Source: Ramicandelaber brevisporus (Eukaryota > Kickxellomycota > Ramicandelaberales > Ramicandelaberaceae). From it: a DNA stretch of 15,361 bases. Below, in pieces: positions 7,016-15,361 of the stretch. How positions within the stretch are numbered: the stretch's first letter is position 1; every line of letters begins with the position of its first letter. The notes beneath the pieces are model-generated. The model did not search any database, was not told where the DNA came from, and was given only the letters and a program-made list of their open reading frames with translations. The DNA lies in assembly GCA_025201865.1 (NCBI GenBank), contig MU603106.1, positions 3,465-18,825 of the forward strand, given 5' to 3'. Position numbers and translations under genes: made by a program.

Positions 7016-7219
7016 CTTCGCTTATCACCGTGTGTTTGTTTGAAAGAAAAAGGATTTGTTTTGATGATATCAGACAAATGAGCCAAACGGCCGAGTCAGA
7101 CAACACTGACCGGAACTTGCGCATCTTCGTTCTCACGTGTCGTTGTCCCGCAACTCTTCTTCTCTTTTTTTTTCGTGATTACTTTGCATACCCTCGTTCA
7201 AGCTACCTCGCCTCCCAAG
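7016..7219. promoter_or_regulatory. Short divergent promoter of TRP1 and enoyl-CoA hydratase
   Basis: The 204 bp between the two start codons must contain both promoters. No clear TATA is seen. TCACGTG at 7134-7140 contains the E-box CACGTG, a bHLH site type. A pyrimidine-rich CTTCTTCTCTTTTTTTTTCG tract precedes the hydratase leader. Confidence 0.5.
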
Positions 7220-8116
7220 ATGTTCCGTTCTATCGTGCCTACCGCTCTTCGCGCGCGTTCTGCTGCCGCCGCTGCCGTCACCGCGTCTGCTCCGCTGCGC
7301 TCTGCCGTGCGTCTGTACTCCACGCCTGCAACCAACCAGAAGACTCTCGAGTACCTCAAGACCGAGGAGCGCGGCAAGGTTGCCGTCGTGACTCTGCACC
7401 GCCCCAAGGCCCTCAATGCTCTTTGCGGCGAGCTCTTCCATGAGCTGAACCGCGTTCTTGCCGAGTTTGACAAGAACCCGGCCATTGGCGCCATCGTGCT
7501 CACTGGCAGCGAGAAGGCGTTCGCCGCTGGTGCCGACATCAAGGAGATGCGCGAGTCCAACTACATTGACAACTACAAGAACAACTTCTTGGGCCACTGG
7601 ACTCAGATCTCGACTGTCCGCAAGCCAATCATCGCCGCTGTCAACGGCTACGCTCTTGGCGGTGGGTGCGAGCTGGCCATGATGTGCGACATCATCTACG
7701 CCGGCGAGACCGCGGTGTTTGGCCAGCCAGAGATCAAGCTTGGCACCATCCCAGGTGCTGGAGGCACTCAGCGCTTGACCCATGCCGTGGGCAAATCGAC
7801 CGCCATGGAGATGGTTTTGACCGGCAGCTACAACCTGACTGCCCAGGATGCCCTTGCCCGTGGTCTTGTTGGCAAGGTGTTCCCGGTTGAGGCCCTCGTT
7901 GACGAGGCTGTCAAGACTGCCGGCAAGATTGCTGCCATGTCCCAGCCAATGGTGCAGATGGCCAAGGAGGCTGTGAACCAGTCGTTTGAGCTGTCGCTCC
8001 AGCAGGGCTTGCTGTTTGAGCGCCGCCTGTTCCACAGCACCTTTGGCACCCACGACCAGCGCGAGGGCATGTCTGCCTTCGTTGAGAAGCGCAAGGCCGA
8101 CTTCAAGAACAACTAA
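7220..8116 (+). CDS. Mitochondrial short-chain enoyl-CoA hydratase
   Basis: This enzyme hydrates trans-2-enoyl-CoA to L-3-hydroxyacyl-CoA in mitochondrial beta-oxidation or branched-chain amino acid degradation. The 298-residue protein begins with an Arg/Ala/Ser-rich, acid-free targeting peptide (about 1-35, LYSTP at the likely cleavage region). The crotonase fold follows: [11 protein letters not shown] (58-68), the oxyanion-hole [10 protein letters not shown] (101-110), and [19 protein letters not shown] (139-157) with catalytic Glu151. [19 protein letters not shown] (168-186) supplies Glu171. The 20-residue spacing of the two Glu matches mammalian ECHS1 (E144/E164), and G148 and A105 match its oxyanion residues. 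The AAG-ATG start context is good. Codon use is notably GC-ending compared with the neighbours, suggesting high expression. ECHS1-like; close paralogues cannot be excluded. Confidence 0.95.
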   Translation: MFRSIVPTALRARSAAAAAVTASAPLRSAVRLYSTPATNQKTLEYLKTEERGKVAVVTLHRPKALNALCGELFHELNRVLAEFDKNPAIGAIVLTGSEKAFAAGADIKEMRESNYIDNYKNNFLGHWTQISTVRKPIIAAVNGYALGGGCELAMMCDIIYAGETAVFGQPEIKLGTIPGAGGTQRLTHAVGKSTAMEMVLTGSYNLTAQDALARGLVGKVFPVEALVDEAVKTAGKIAAMSQPMVQMAKEAVNQSFELSLQQGLLFERRLFHSTFGTHDQREGMSAFVEKRKADFKNN

Positions 8117-8248
8117 GCATACCATGTCATCAATAATGGTTTGATTCTTCAACATTACTACACTATACGACACTGTTTTAAAGGAGAGAGAGAGAGTACT
8201 CTAATGAGCATTGCTACTCTTTGTACATTACACCTCAAAGTAGACTCT

Positions 8249-8254
8249 TTTTAT
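8249..8254 (-). terminator. AATAAA polyadenylation signal for RhoGDI
   Basis: The minus strand reads AATAAA ~58 nt after the RhoGDI stop. It lies beyond the plus-strand hydratase signal as seen from RhoGDI, so the two 3' UTRs probably overlap. Confidence 0.6.
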
Positions 8255-8288
8255 TGCATTAATAATAGGGTGATTCAATAGCGCATTC

Positions 8289-8294
8289 AATAAA
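8289..8294 (+). terminator. AATAAA candidate polyadenylation signal for enoyl-CoA hydratase
   Basis: AATAAA lies ~172 nt after the hydratase stop and only 17 nt before the converging RhoGDI stop codon. Use of this site would give an antisense overlap with the RhoGDI 3' end. Confidence 0.45.
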
Positions 8295-8311
8295 GTAGTA
8301 AAAACATCTAT

Positions 8312-8725
8312 TTACCAGTCCTTCTTGATCTCAAGATACCAGGTCCACTGGTACAAAACCTTGCCGTCAGCATCCTCAAGCTGGGAAGCAACCTCGTACT
8401 TGCCACGGGCAATGAAGCCGGATGGAGCAGTGTCGGCAGCGAACGAGGTCTCGTAAGCCTCCTCGCGTGGCTCGAAGTCACCCAAGATGTCCTCGCCAGT
8501 CTTCAGAGTGACGCCAGCGCGCTTGAAGGAGCGGGTGTACTTGAGACCCTTGACGGCAGCACCGCTGACCTTGAAGGACACCTTGCGAGTGTACTCGGTG
8601 CCCTCCTTGATGCCGATTGGGGAGTCGGCGAGCTTGAGCAGGGCGACTGGGTTGGAGGTGTCGACGCTGATGTCTGGGCGGCCAGTTGGGATGACGGTGA
8701 GGTTGAGGAGAACGACTTGAGCCAT
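8312..8725 (-). CDS. Short Rho GDP-dissociation inhibitor (Ig-like core only)
   Basis: The 137-residue protein corresponds to the C-terminal immunoglobulin-like domain of RhoGDI, the part that holds the geranylgeranyl tail of Rho/Rac/Cdc42. Visible family features in order: GIKEGTEYTRKVSFKV (about 38-53), KGLKYTRSFKRAGV, the GDFEPREEAYE block, APSGFIARGKYEV, and WTWYLEIKKDW at the very end, matching the family's usual C terminus. Family members are about 190-205 residues long; here the regulatory N-terminal arm (switch-binding helix hairpin) is missing. The ATG context is good (AAC-ATG-G). An in-frame TAA lies 12 codons upstream in a CA-repeat leader, and a TATAAG box stands ~165 nt upstream, so the short start seems genuine unless an upstream exon exists. 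No N-arm-like frame is seen in the 700 bp upstream. Confidence 0.9.
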   Translation of the reverse strand: MAQVVLLNLTVIPTGRPDISVDTSNPVALLKLADSPIGIKEGTEYTRKVSFKVSGAAVKGLKYTRSFKRAGVTLKTGEDILGDFEPREEAYETSFAADTAPSGFIARGKYEVASQLEDADGKVLYQWTWYLEIKKDW

Positions 8726-8734
8726 GTTTGATAA

Positions 8735-8761
8735 GTGTATGTGTGTGTGAATGTGTGTGTG
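8735..8761 (-). repeat. CA dinucleotide-rich leader of RhoGDI
   Basis: An imperfect CA repeat (TG on the plus strand) lies immediately upstream of the RhoGDI start. It is probably transcribed as 5' UTR. Confidence 0.8.
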
Positions 8762-8889
8762 TTAATGAAGACTGCTGGTTGAGCAAGGAGGTGGTGGAGA
8801 TGAAGGACAACAACAGGAAAAGGTACAGAGATGAGGTTGCAAGAGCAGGAACAGAGAAACGCTTGTTGAAAGAAGGTGGTGCCTCGATT

Positions 8890-8895
8890 CTTATA
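8890..8895 (-). promoter_or_regulatory. TATAAG box of RhoGDI
   Basis: The minus strand reads TATAAG about 165 nt upstream of the ATG. The leader between has no upstream ATG. Confidence 0.5.
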
Positions 8896-9350
8896 GAAGT
8901 GTGGACGAGGCACCATCGCGGCAACAGTGACCCCGACGGCAGGTGATTCGAAGGCAACGGCGTGTGTCCGGCAAGGTCCAATGAATCTAACTGCGCACAA
9001 ATGATGGTCCAATAAGTGACAAGGAAGGTGAAAGCGTACGCGTGAAAAAACTAGCGTGACTCGTGCATGTGCCTTCACGTTCTCCATTCATTGGCTTAAA
9101 GTCATAGATTCATTAAACAGGCATGCAATGAAAGCTGAATTTTATTTTATTTTATGCTGTTTTGTTTTGTTTTACTTTGAAAGGGCTATGAAACCATGAA
9201 GATCATTTCAAATGACGCTATGACCCACACTCAGATGTCACTATTGGGAAGTTGATGGATGTGGGCTGGATTCACATCAATCGCCGTTACACACATGCTT
9301 GTTTTGTTTGCGCCAAAAATATTCTACATCTACGCACACGCACACACACT

Positions 9351-9358
9351 TATATATT
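9351..9358 (+). promoter_or_regulatory. TATA-like element upstream of the seven-TM gene
   Basis: TATATATT lies in the CA-rich tract about 52 nt upstream of the first in-frame ATG. If it is the functional TATA, the 5' UTR would be very short (CT-rich), consistent with the start chosen. Confidence 0.35.
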
Positions 9359-9409
9359 CATTCACACACTTTCTCACACTTTCTCACTCTCACATTCTCT
9401 TTTTTCTTC

Positions 9410-12400
9410 ATGATGCTGGCGACTGCAGCTGTGCAGCGGTTTCTCCTCCTCTGTGGCATCGCCATCAGCCTGCCAATGGTGGCTGCCAACATTGCGCCTC
9501 TCAACTATGATCGAATATCCGACATGGCACGACTGCCTGGCTACGACCCAGATGACCCTTCCCTGCTTGCGTACCAGTTTGCCGGCGACCGCCATGAAGC
9601 ATTTGTCGACATTGTCGGCCCTGTCATTGTTCTCAACTTTACACAGTCGCCCTCAGATGACTGCATCCCAGTTCCGTTGGATGCTTCACTCAAACACTCA
9701 AACTTCATCACTTCAGCGGATAAAGCCGGCGCACTTGCTGCCAGTCAATCCACAGCCCATCCACAGCCACCCAATGCCTTGAAATGGGGCACTATTGCAT
9801 TGATTAACTTTCCTAACATGATTCGCGATAGTAGATGTTCATCAGCGTCGGACGTGATTGAATTGATACCAATGCACAACAAAATGATCATGGCACATTA
9901 CGAAGGACTGCCGCCAATCACAGTCTTGTTGTTTTCAACAGGATCGAAGGATAGTCAGATGGAGTTTGGTGGGCCATTGTACTTTGTAACGGATGACTAT
10001 TGGTACTACAGAGATGATGCAGAGCACAAACTGGCAGCACAAACCGCAGCAAACAACTCCAGTGATAATCGATTCAACGGAGGATTAGAGTTGATGGTAA
10101 CGTCTCAACCCTCAATGGCGTTTCTGGAGGCAATCTCATGGCGAGGCACTTCATTCCCATCTACTACAAATGGAACACAACCAAGGGCATTATTTGCTCG
10201 AATATCGTATCGAAGTGGGCCGTGGAATGACTACTTTGACGGAAGACCCAATACAATCTTCTTCATTATCAACATGGTGATGTTCTTGCCTCCGCTCATT
10301 CTCGCAGTGTATTTGCTGACAATGTTCACTCTGTTTGACAACTGCCGCATATCCTTGCAAGCCCTGTTTCTTATCAGCGGCATTATTGGCTTAGTGGGCG
10401 GCATTCTGTTCCAGCCAACTATTCCTCGCAGTAGCGGCGAGCTTATTGCACGCTATGTTATGGAGTGGGTTCGACGAAGTATATTGTCAGGCGTCATGAT
10501 ATTATGGGCACAAGTGATGCGCAAGATGGACAATGCACTGCGCCGTCATCCGCCAATTCGTAACATTCTGACTGCTGTCATATGCGTGTCATGGCTGCAG
10601 GTTGGATTGAGTGCAGTCTATTATGGATTGCTGATATTTGAAGCCACTGGTAGAAACTCCATGCGACATTATGCCATTTTTGTAGTCAGCTTAGTGTTGC
10701 TGCCATTGTCTGGGCTGGTGGAAGCATGCATTTACCTGGTGGCTGGATTGGCGTATTACAAGCGAGTCAAAGAATGTGCGCTGCCATGCTCACCAGCTGT
10801 CAAATCATTGCGTCGAATTGTGGTATTATCTATTTTGTTAATCTTTGGGTTGGCAACCAAGATGCCAGCGCTGGCGTTTTCAGGCACATGGATTGCCACA
10901 ACCATTGCTGGTGAAATGGCCATTCGAGCACTGCTGATGATCAATACATTTGTGGTGTTTGCTGGTGTCGTGTTTCTGATTGCATTTGAAGGCACAATAT
11001 CCGGCTGGAAGAAACGAACAAGGATCGGGATTGGTGGATTTGGCAAGAGGCGTGGTGGTGGTGGTGGTGGCGGTGGTGATAGAGAAGACATATTAGAATC
11101 GCCGACTCGCAGCATTGTGCCATGGGCAGCAGCTGCAATTGCACCAGGTATGACGGTCCTTGGATATTATCGACAACGCAACAAAGAAGAAAATAGTACT
11201 GGAAACGATGACCAACAGCAGCGACAGCGACAACAACAACAATCACAGCAACAGCAGCAACAGTCTCAGTTCAACAATGGTCAACGGCGTCAGGTGGAGC
11301 CAAACATCGATCACATTGCAGTTGATAGCGAGTATCAACAACCACAATCGCAGCAGCAACAGCAGCAACATGATGAAATCCAAACTCAGCAGGGCGATAT
11401 GACAGATAGCAAGAGTGTGGCACTGACTATTGTCATCGAGGATGAAGGTGAGAATACAGCAACAACAACTACTACTACTCACATGGCATCCCGAGCAATG
11501 AGTGAACCATCTTCCGCCTCATCTCCTTCAGCTCACTGTTCACCAGCCATCATTGACAACCCAGTGTACAAAATTATGCCAGCAAAGGACAGTTTATCAA
11601 CCTCGCACATTCGACACGTTTCACCAGCACACTCTGAACCAAGTCATCCCATCCGGCAGCGCTTACGCAATCGACCAATCCCTCGACCTAGCGATATGGC
11701 TCGATTCAGTATTCATCGACAAGGCAGCATTCACTCAATCTCAAACGCTACTGCCAGTGGCCATGCACCGCAGCAAGTGAGAGTTCCACTGAGAGTTGGA
11801 TCTACTCACGCAGTTTGGCATCCAATCACGTCCCCAGCTGTTCGTGCAATTCCGAGCCCACCTCGCGGCTCACTTCGACCACTGGCATTGAAACCACGAG
11901 GCAAACGAACAAGCGGTCGAAAAAAGCGATTGAGTGGTAGTGGGTCAAATCGAAGTTCAAGTCATTCCCATTCCCATTCTCATTCTCATTCCAGTGGGAG
12001 TACACGAGAATCATCATCTGAATCAGTGAACCAGCCAGTAGGAAACATCAGCACTGCAGTACCAAATAACAACACCACCACCAATATCAATATCAGCAAT
12101 AATATCAATGTCAGTAACAACAGTGGTACTTCAGTTGGTCGAAAGCGTAGCGGCCAGCGTAGCCGAGGTTCAACTCCATTGGAACTACCGCACATCTCCG
12201 ATGAGATTCGACGGAGGCATGCTCGAGAGCGTGGCCACAGCGAAGGCGATAGTCAAGCAATCATCAAACAAGCTCAACAACAAGAGCAACAACAACAGCA
12301 GCAATTTCAGCAGCAGCAACAACAGCGTGACCAATCACAGGTGACTTCAGTTCAGCAGCCTCAATTACCATCTCATTTGACTACCAGACGCTCTCCTCAT

Positions 12401-13240
12401 GCTGAACCTGGTTCATTTCACGACTTGTCACATCTTCCACATCCAGACGAAAGAGCTGGGCCATGGCGTCGATTGTTAGGCAGCTTTGGCAGTAGCATCA
12501 GACGAGGCAGTCGGTCGTCAGTTTCATCGTCTTCTCCAGGTGTCCAAGTATCAGACAGCAACTCAACTGGCAAAAGGAGTTGGATTTCAATGGCAAGCAT
12601 CGAGCGTGATTTTATTGAGTTTCCAAAGCATCCGTCTGAATACAATGTAGCTGGAGAAAGCACATGGCATCCAATGAGACAAATACAACGACTATCTCCA
12701 TTGGCAACAAATATCAACTCAGTATCAGCTGGCGATGTTATGGTGGATGAAGCTGGTGTTGTGCAGCCATTTCAACCACAAAATCTACAGAATCAACAGG
12801 GTGGTCAGCTTCAGCCATCACTATTAGCCAATGCCATTCGACAGAGTCGTATTGATTATAGACATGGCAGTAGCGGTACACTGGGCACAAGCCATTGTGA
12901 AGATGGTAGCGAAGCCGGTTTGCAGCCAACTTATCAGCCGCCGATTCGCCGCAAAAGCTCCCACAATCTTTCCCTGCCACCATCAACTGTGGCCGCTGTT
13001 CCGGTACAAAGCAATGATGGAAATGCAACTCTTGGTCAAAACACTTGGCCACCGGACACATCTTCAGCATTCTCTACAGCAGCAGCAGTAGCAGCAGCAG
13101 CAGCAGTAGCAGTCAACCCAGTCATCCATGTTCCAGAAATCGATGTCACTATTCATCAAAGAATGCGTAGCTTGAGTGGAGTTGACTATACTTCTCAACA
13201 GCAGTCATTACAGCAGCCTCACTATCAACAACCACAGCAT

Positions 13241-13275
<35 letters not shown>

Positions 13276-13639
13276 GCAGCAAAGTAGACTGCTTCAGATA
13301 CATCAAGAGATCCAACGCACAGTCGGCTCTCCAGGTTTATTGCCGCCACATCCAGCTTCACGAAGCACATCTGCTTCAATGTCACTTTCTGCAACGCCGT
13401 CCAATGTAACAGAGCAGTCATCCAACTATGCCTCATCATCATCAACCAACTTGGGCGATGAACCCGTGCAGCTTCATCAGCATGTGGCTCAGCGCCGACA
13501 AAGTGCAGCTGCTGATCTCCCGCAATCAATGTCTCCAACTCCAAATCCTGTATCTCAAACTCAAAGTCACGCAAGCTCCCACGGAAGTCGCGGTTTAAAA
13601 CCAGCACCGCGGAAAAGACATCATAGAGCTCATTCTTAA
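9410..13639 (+). CDS. Seven-TM receptor-like protein with secreted ectodomain and very long low-complexity tail
   Basis: This 1409-residue protein starts at the first ATG in frame, directly before a signal peptide (hydrophobic about 7-26). The ectodomain (about 27-280) has two cysteines (C85, C143), N-glycosylation sequons near N76, N215/N216 and N254, and a segment WGTIALINF followed by C143 that resembles a protease-associated fold. Seven hydrophobic segments follow at about 283-307, 315-336, 350-370, 384-410, 421-450, 467-489 and 507-528, which places the tail in the cytosol. The tail (~880 residues) is low complexity: poly-Gly (about 548-555), Gln-rich runs, a His-Ser repeat, Asn-rich and poly-Ala segments. 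It contains RRxS motifs at 1031-1034, 1180-1183 and 1362-1365 that fit the PKA consensus. A GPCR-like sensor is the best reading, but no known family signature is certain; GOST/Lung-7TM-type architecture is an alternative. Confidence 0.82.
13077..13113 (+). repeat. GCA/GTA repeat encoding poly-Ala/Val
   Basis: An imperfect AGC/AGT triplet run within the receptor tail. It is read in frame as an Ala-rich tract with scattered Val. Confidence 0.85.
13239..13281 (+). repeat. Mixed CAA/CAG tract encoding poly-Gln
   Basis: A long in-frame glutamine run in the receptor tail, built from interspersed CAA and CAG codons. The codon mixing suggests selection on the protein, or old slippage that has since been interrupted. 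Confidence 0.9.
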
Positions 13640-13678
13640 TGTCCGATCTAACTTGCCCTCCTTTTATGTATATTAATT

Positions 13679-13684
13679 AATAAA
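13679..13684 (+). terminator. AATAAA polyadenylation signal of the seven-TM gene
   Basis: AATAAA lies 39 nt after the stop, within an AT-rich TATTAATTAATAAAG context. Confidence 0.65.
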
Positions 13685-13905
13685 GTGTAACTCTGATACT
13701 ATGTATATTATGGATGATCATTGAGAGAAAGGAGAGAAAAGGAGAGGAAGAGTGAGTTAGCGAGAAGCTCATGTTTGTACACAATGTCGCATGATTATCA
13801 CAGCAAACCAAAAAATAAAAAACAAAACAAAGAAAGAAAGAACGAACGACAAAGAAAGAACGAAGCCTTGCGATCGACAGCAGCGATTGAACAAGTAACC
13901 GAACG

Positions 13906-15267
13906 ATGGGATACTATTACCACAATAACCAGAAGCGTAACAAGACCAAAGGCACTGGTTACAGCAACAGCTACAAGAGCAGCAACAATGGCAACAACAC
14001 AGAGGCAGACGCAGCCAAGTCGCAGACTGGAGATCAGCCAAAGCGAGAGTTTAGCTTTGAGAGAACTGCCTCGCCTGCGCCAAACACAGCTGGAGCGGTC
14101 GCTGCCCATACTTCCTCTTCAGGCACACTTACTGTAAAAAGAAGCGCATCTGTCAAAGCAAGCTCGGCTGGCAGTGGGAGTGGAAGTAACAAGCGAACAA
14201 TTAACCAGGCTTCAGGCACGGTTACGGTATCAGTCTCGCCCAAAGTGCCATTGTCAGGCACTATCAAAAAGAAGCTAACAGCGACACCAACCGGAATCAC
14301 AGTGAGCCTAAGTGGAAAGAAGAAGAGAACCTCGCTTGTTGATCAGTATCATGCAGCTGGTCTTGGAGGAAATGAGACAGGCGGCAGTGACTATGAACAG
14401 CAGCACAATGGACACAATCATATTAGTAACAATGACAATAAAAGAGGCTGGTATAAGCAAAATAGAAATAGAGAAGCTCTGCAGAGTTTGCAGAGTAAAT
14501 CATCTCATGAATCAGTGCAACATCCGCAGCAGAAGCAGAAACAACAGCCACGACAGCAGAGACAACATTCGCACACTTTGGACTTGTCAAATGCAGCTGC
14601 AGACAGTCTCTCTGCGGCTCTAAATGGGTCAAACTACAATCCACGGCCGCAATCATCCATGCCATCTCAGCAGCAACAATCACAGCAGCAACAGTACGCC
14701 ACATTTGGTTCATCATCTAATGAGGAATCTCAACTCTCCATCAAGGGCCAGAGTATGCGACCTGCGATTCTGATGGTGTCCAATCTCGACCCAGAAGTGT
14801 CAGATCGCGATTTACACATTGTGTTCAGCAGATTTGGAGAGGTTCGTGCGGTTCAACAACACTTCAACTCCCAGGGATGGCCAAATGGCAATGCAGAAAT
14901 CATGTACAACTCAGCAATGGATGCACAGGCTGCTCTAGTTGGCACAAATGAAATGCTCGCTGATGGACGGCGGTTAACCGCGCAGCTGAGAATGGTGTCT
15001 CAAGCACCGCAGCAGATTATGGATATCGCATCAACGACATCAAGCACGTTTTCAAGTCAGCAAACTGCACCGCAGTCACAGTCACTAACTGCCGGTCCAG
15101 TAACGGGGTCACTGTCAACGCACAGTGCAAGCGAAGGCGAACAAAGCCTCAACCAGACACAAAAGCACCAGAAACAGCAGCAACATCAGAAGAACTGGAA
15201 GCGGAAATGGCATCCAAACCAGCAGCATCAACAGCAGAAACGAGATCGCGATCCATATTTCGGGTAA
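13906..15267 (+). CDS. ALYREF/Yra1-like RRM protein with Gln/Ser-rich arms
   Basis: This 453-residue RNA-binding protein has one RRM at about 286-364. RNP2 is ILMVSNL (288-294), followed by VSDRDLHIVFSRFG. The RNP1 position (328-334, GNAEIMY) lacks the usual aromatics, and ADGRR follows near the end. The wording of these motifs, especially SNLDxxVSDxDL and the aromatic-poor RNP1, fits the Aly/REF (THOC4/Yra1) mRNA-export family better than canonical RRMs. The N-terminal arm (1-280) is basic, then Ser/Gly- and Gln-rich; the C-terminal arm is Gln/Ser-rich and ends in basic KRDRDPYFG. The UAP56-binding motif expected at the ends of Aly/REF proteins is not seen, so a divergent member or other nuclear RRM protein is possible. 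Two out-of-frame ATGs lie shortly upstream (13771, 13784). It follows the seven-TM gene by 266 bp. Confidence 0.78.
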   Translation: MGYYYHNNQKRNKTKGTGYSNSYKSSNNGNNTEADAAKSQTGDQPKREFSFERTASPAPNTAGAVAAHTSSSGTLTVKRSASVKASSAGSGSGSNKRTINQASGTVTVSVSPKVPLSGTIKKKLTATPTGITVSLSGKKKRTSLVDQYHAAGLGGNETGGSDYEQQHNGHNHISNNDNKRGWYKQNRNREALQSLQSKSSHESVQHPQQKQKQQPRQQRQHSHTLDLSNAAADSLSAALNGSNYNPRPQSSMPSQQQQSQQQQYATFGSSSNEESQLSIKGQSMRPAILMVSNLDPEVSDRDLHIVFSRFGEVRAVQQHFNSQGWPNGNAEIMYNSAMDAQAALVGTNEMLADGRRLTAQLRMVSQAPQQIMDIASTTSSTFSSQQTAPQSQSLTAGPVTGSLSTHSASEGEQSLNQTQKHQKQQQHQKNWKRKWHPNQQHQQQKRDRDPYFG

Positions 15268-15287
15268 CGGGCGAGCGAATGAAAGAA

Positions 15288-15293
15288 AATAAA
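15288..15293 (+). terminator. AATAAA polyadenylation signal of the RRM gene
   Basis: AATAAA lies 20 nt after the stop. It is followed by a GU-rich stretch (GTGAGTGTTTTTTG) that fits a downstream cleavage element. Confidence 0.65.
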
Positions 15294-15361
15294 TGCTGAT
15301 TAGATGAGGTGAGTGTTTTTTGTTTAATGCTTTGAATGACAGCTGGCTATCTGGCCGCGGG

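Larger units (their letters stand above)
8726..9409. other. Divergent promoter region between RhoGDI and the seven-TM gene
   Basis: About 680 bp of non-coding sequence. The RhoGDI leader (8726-8889, minus) contains a CA-repeat run. The seven-TM leader (about 9330-9409, plus) is also CA- then CT-rich. T-rich pentamer runs (TTTTA, TTTTG) occur at about 9138-9175. Overlapping open frames here show no domain. No other gene is recognised. Confidence 0.5.

Noticed and set aside
7133-8173. Long minus-strand frame antisense to the enoyl-CoA hydratase
   Set aside because: A shadow of a GC-ending, codon-biased gene; no domain is visible on that strand.
9299-9409. N-terminal extension of the seven-TM protein
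   Set aside because: It has no ATG start and encodes Thr/His repeats from the CA-rich leader; the signal peptide fits the ATG at 9410.
13721-14137. Plus-strand frame overlapping the start of the RRM gene
   Set aside because: It is a Lys/Arg/Thr-rich out-of-frame reading with no domain; kept only as a possible upstream-ATG issue.
15301-15320. GAG-GTGAGT resembling a 5' splice donor after the RRM stop codon
   Set aside because: It lies past the stop and the AATAAA, where a GU-rich cleavage element is expected; no following exon is visible.
15268-15361. Possible end of a further minus-strand gene at the right edge
   Set aside because: One minus-strand frame stays open to the edge, but it is too short and featureless to call.

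Overview
The window looks like a compact nuclear locus from a fungus, most plausibly an intron-poor lineage. Evidence for this: eukaryotic-only families (a PDCD2/Tsr4 ribosome chaperone, a RhoGDI, a mitochondrially targeted enoyl-CoA hydratase, an ALYREF-like RRM protein), a tryptophan-biosynthesis gene (TRP1), AATAAA-type 3' signals, TATA-type promoters and long CAA/CAG-encoded glutamine tracts. Every gene recognised here reads as one uninterrupted frame. I lean towards an early-diverging fungus (for example a Kickxellomycotina/Zoopagomycota type), but the sequence alone does not fix the clade.

Layout. The left edge (1-189, +) is the C-terminal end of a CBM21 glycogen/starch-binding protein, probably a glycogen-targeting subunit of protein phosphatase 1. 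It is followed by three small unrecognised genes: a secreted two-cysteine protein (542-826, +), a Gly/Tyr/Ser-rich 47-residue protein (1539-1682, +) and a basic cysteine-free secreted protein with possible Kex2 sites (1965-2306, -). Next come TSR4/PDCD2 (3080-4534, -) and a four-TM MARVEL-like protein (5207-6046, +), divergently arranged. A convergent TRP1 gene for phosphoribosylanthranilate isomerase (6191-7015, -) follows. It is divergent from a mitochondrial short-chain enoyl-CoA hydratase (7220-8116, +), which converges on a short RhoGDI (8312-8725, -). The right third holds a 1409-residue seven-TM receptor-like protein with a secreted ectodomain and a very long low-complexity tail (9410-13639, +), then an ALYREF-like RRM protein (13906-15267, +).

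The genes do not form an obvious pathway. They look like ordinary fungal neighbours in alternating orientation, with 0.1-0.8 kb spacers carrying TATA boxes and pyrimidine- or CA-rich leaders. The features most worth a second look are the seven-TM receptor with an ~880-residue tail containing three RRxS motifs, the RhoGDI reduced to its Ig-like core, the TRP1 protein with an unusual insert, the putative peptide precursor, and duplicated 16-17 bp elements flanking a TATA box in the 4.5-5.2 kb promoter region. No CRISPR, transposon, rRNA or tRNA was recognised.
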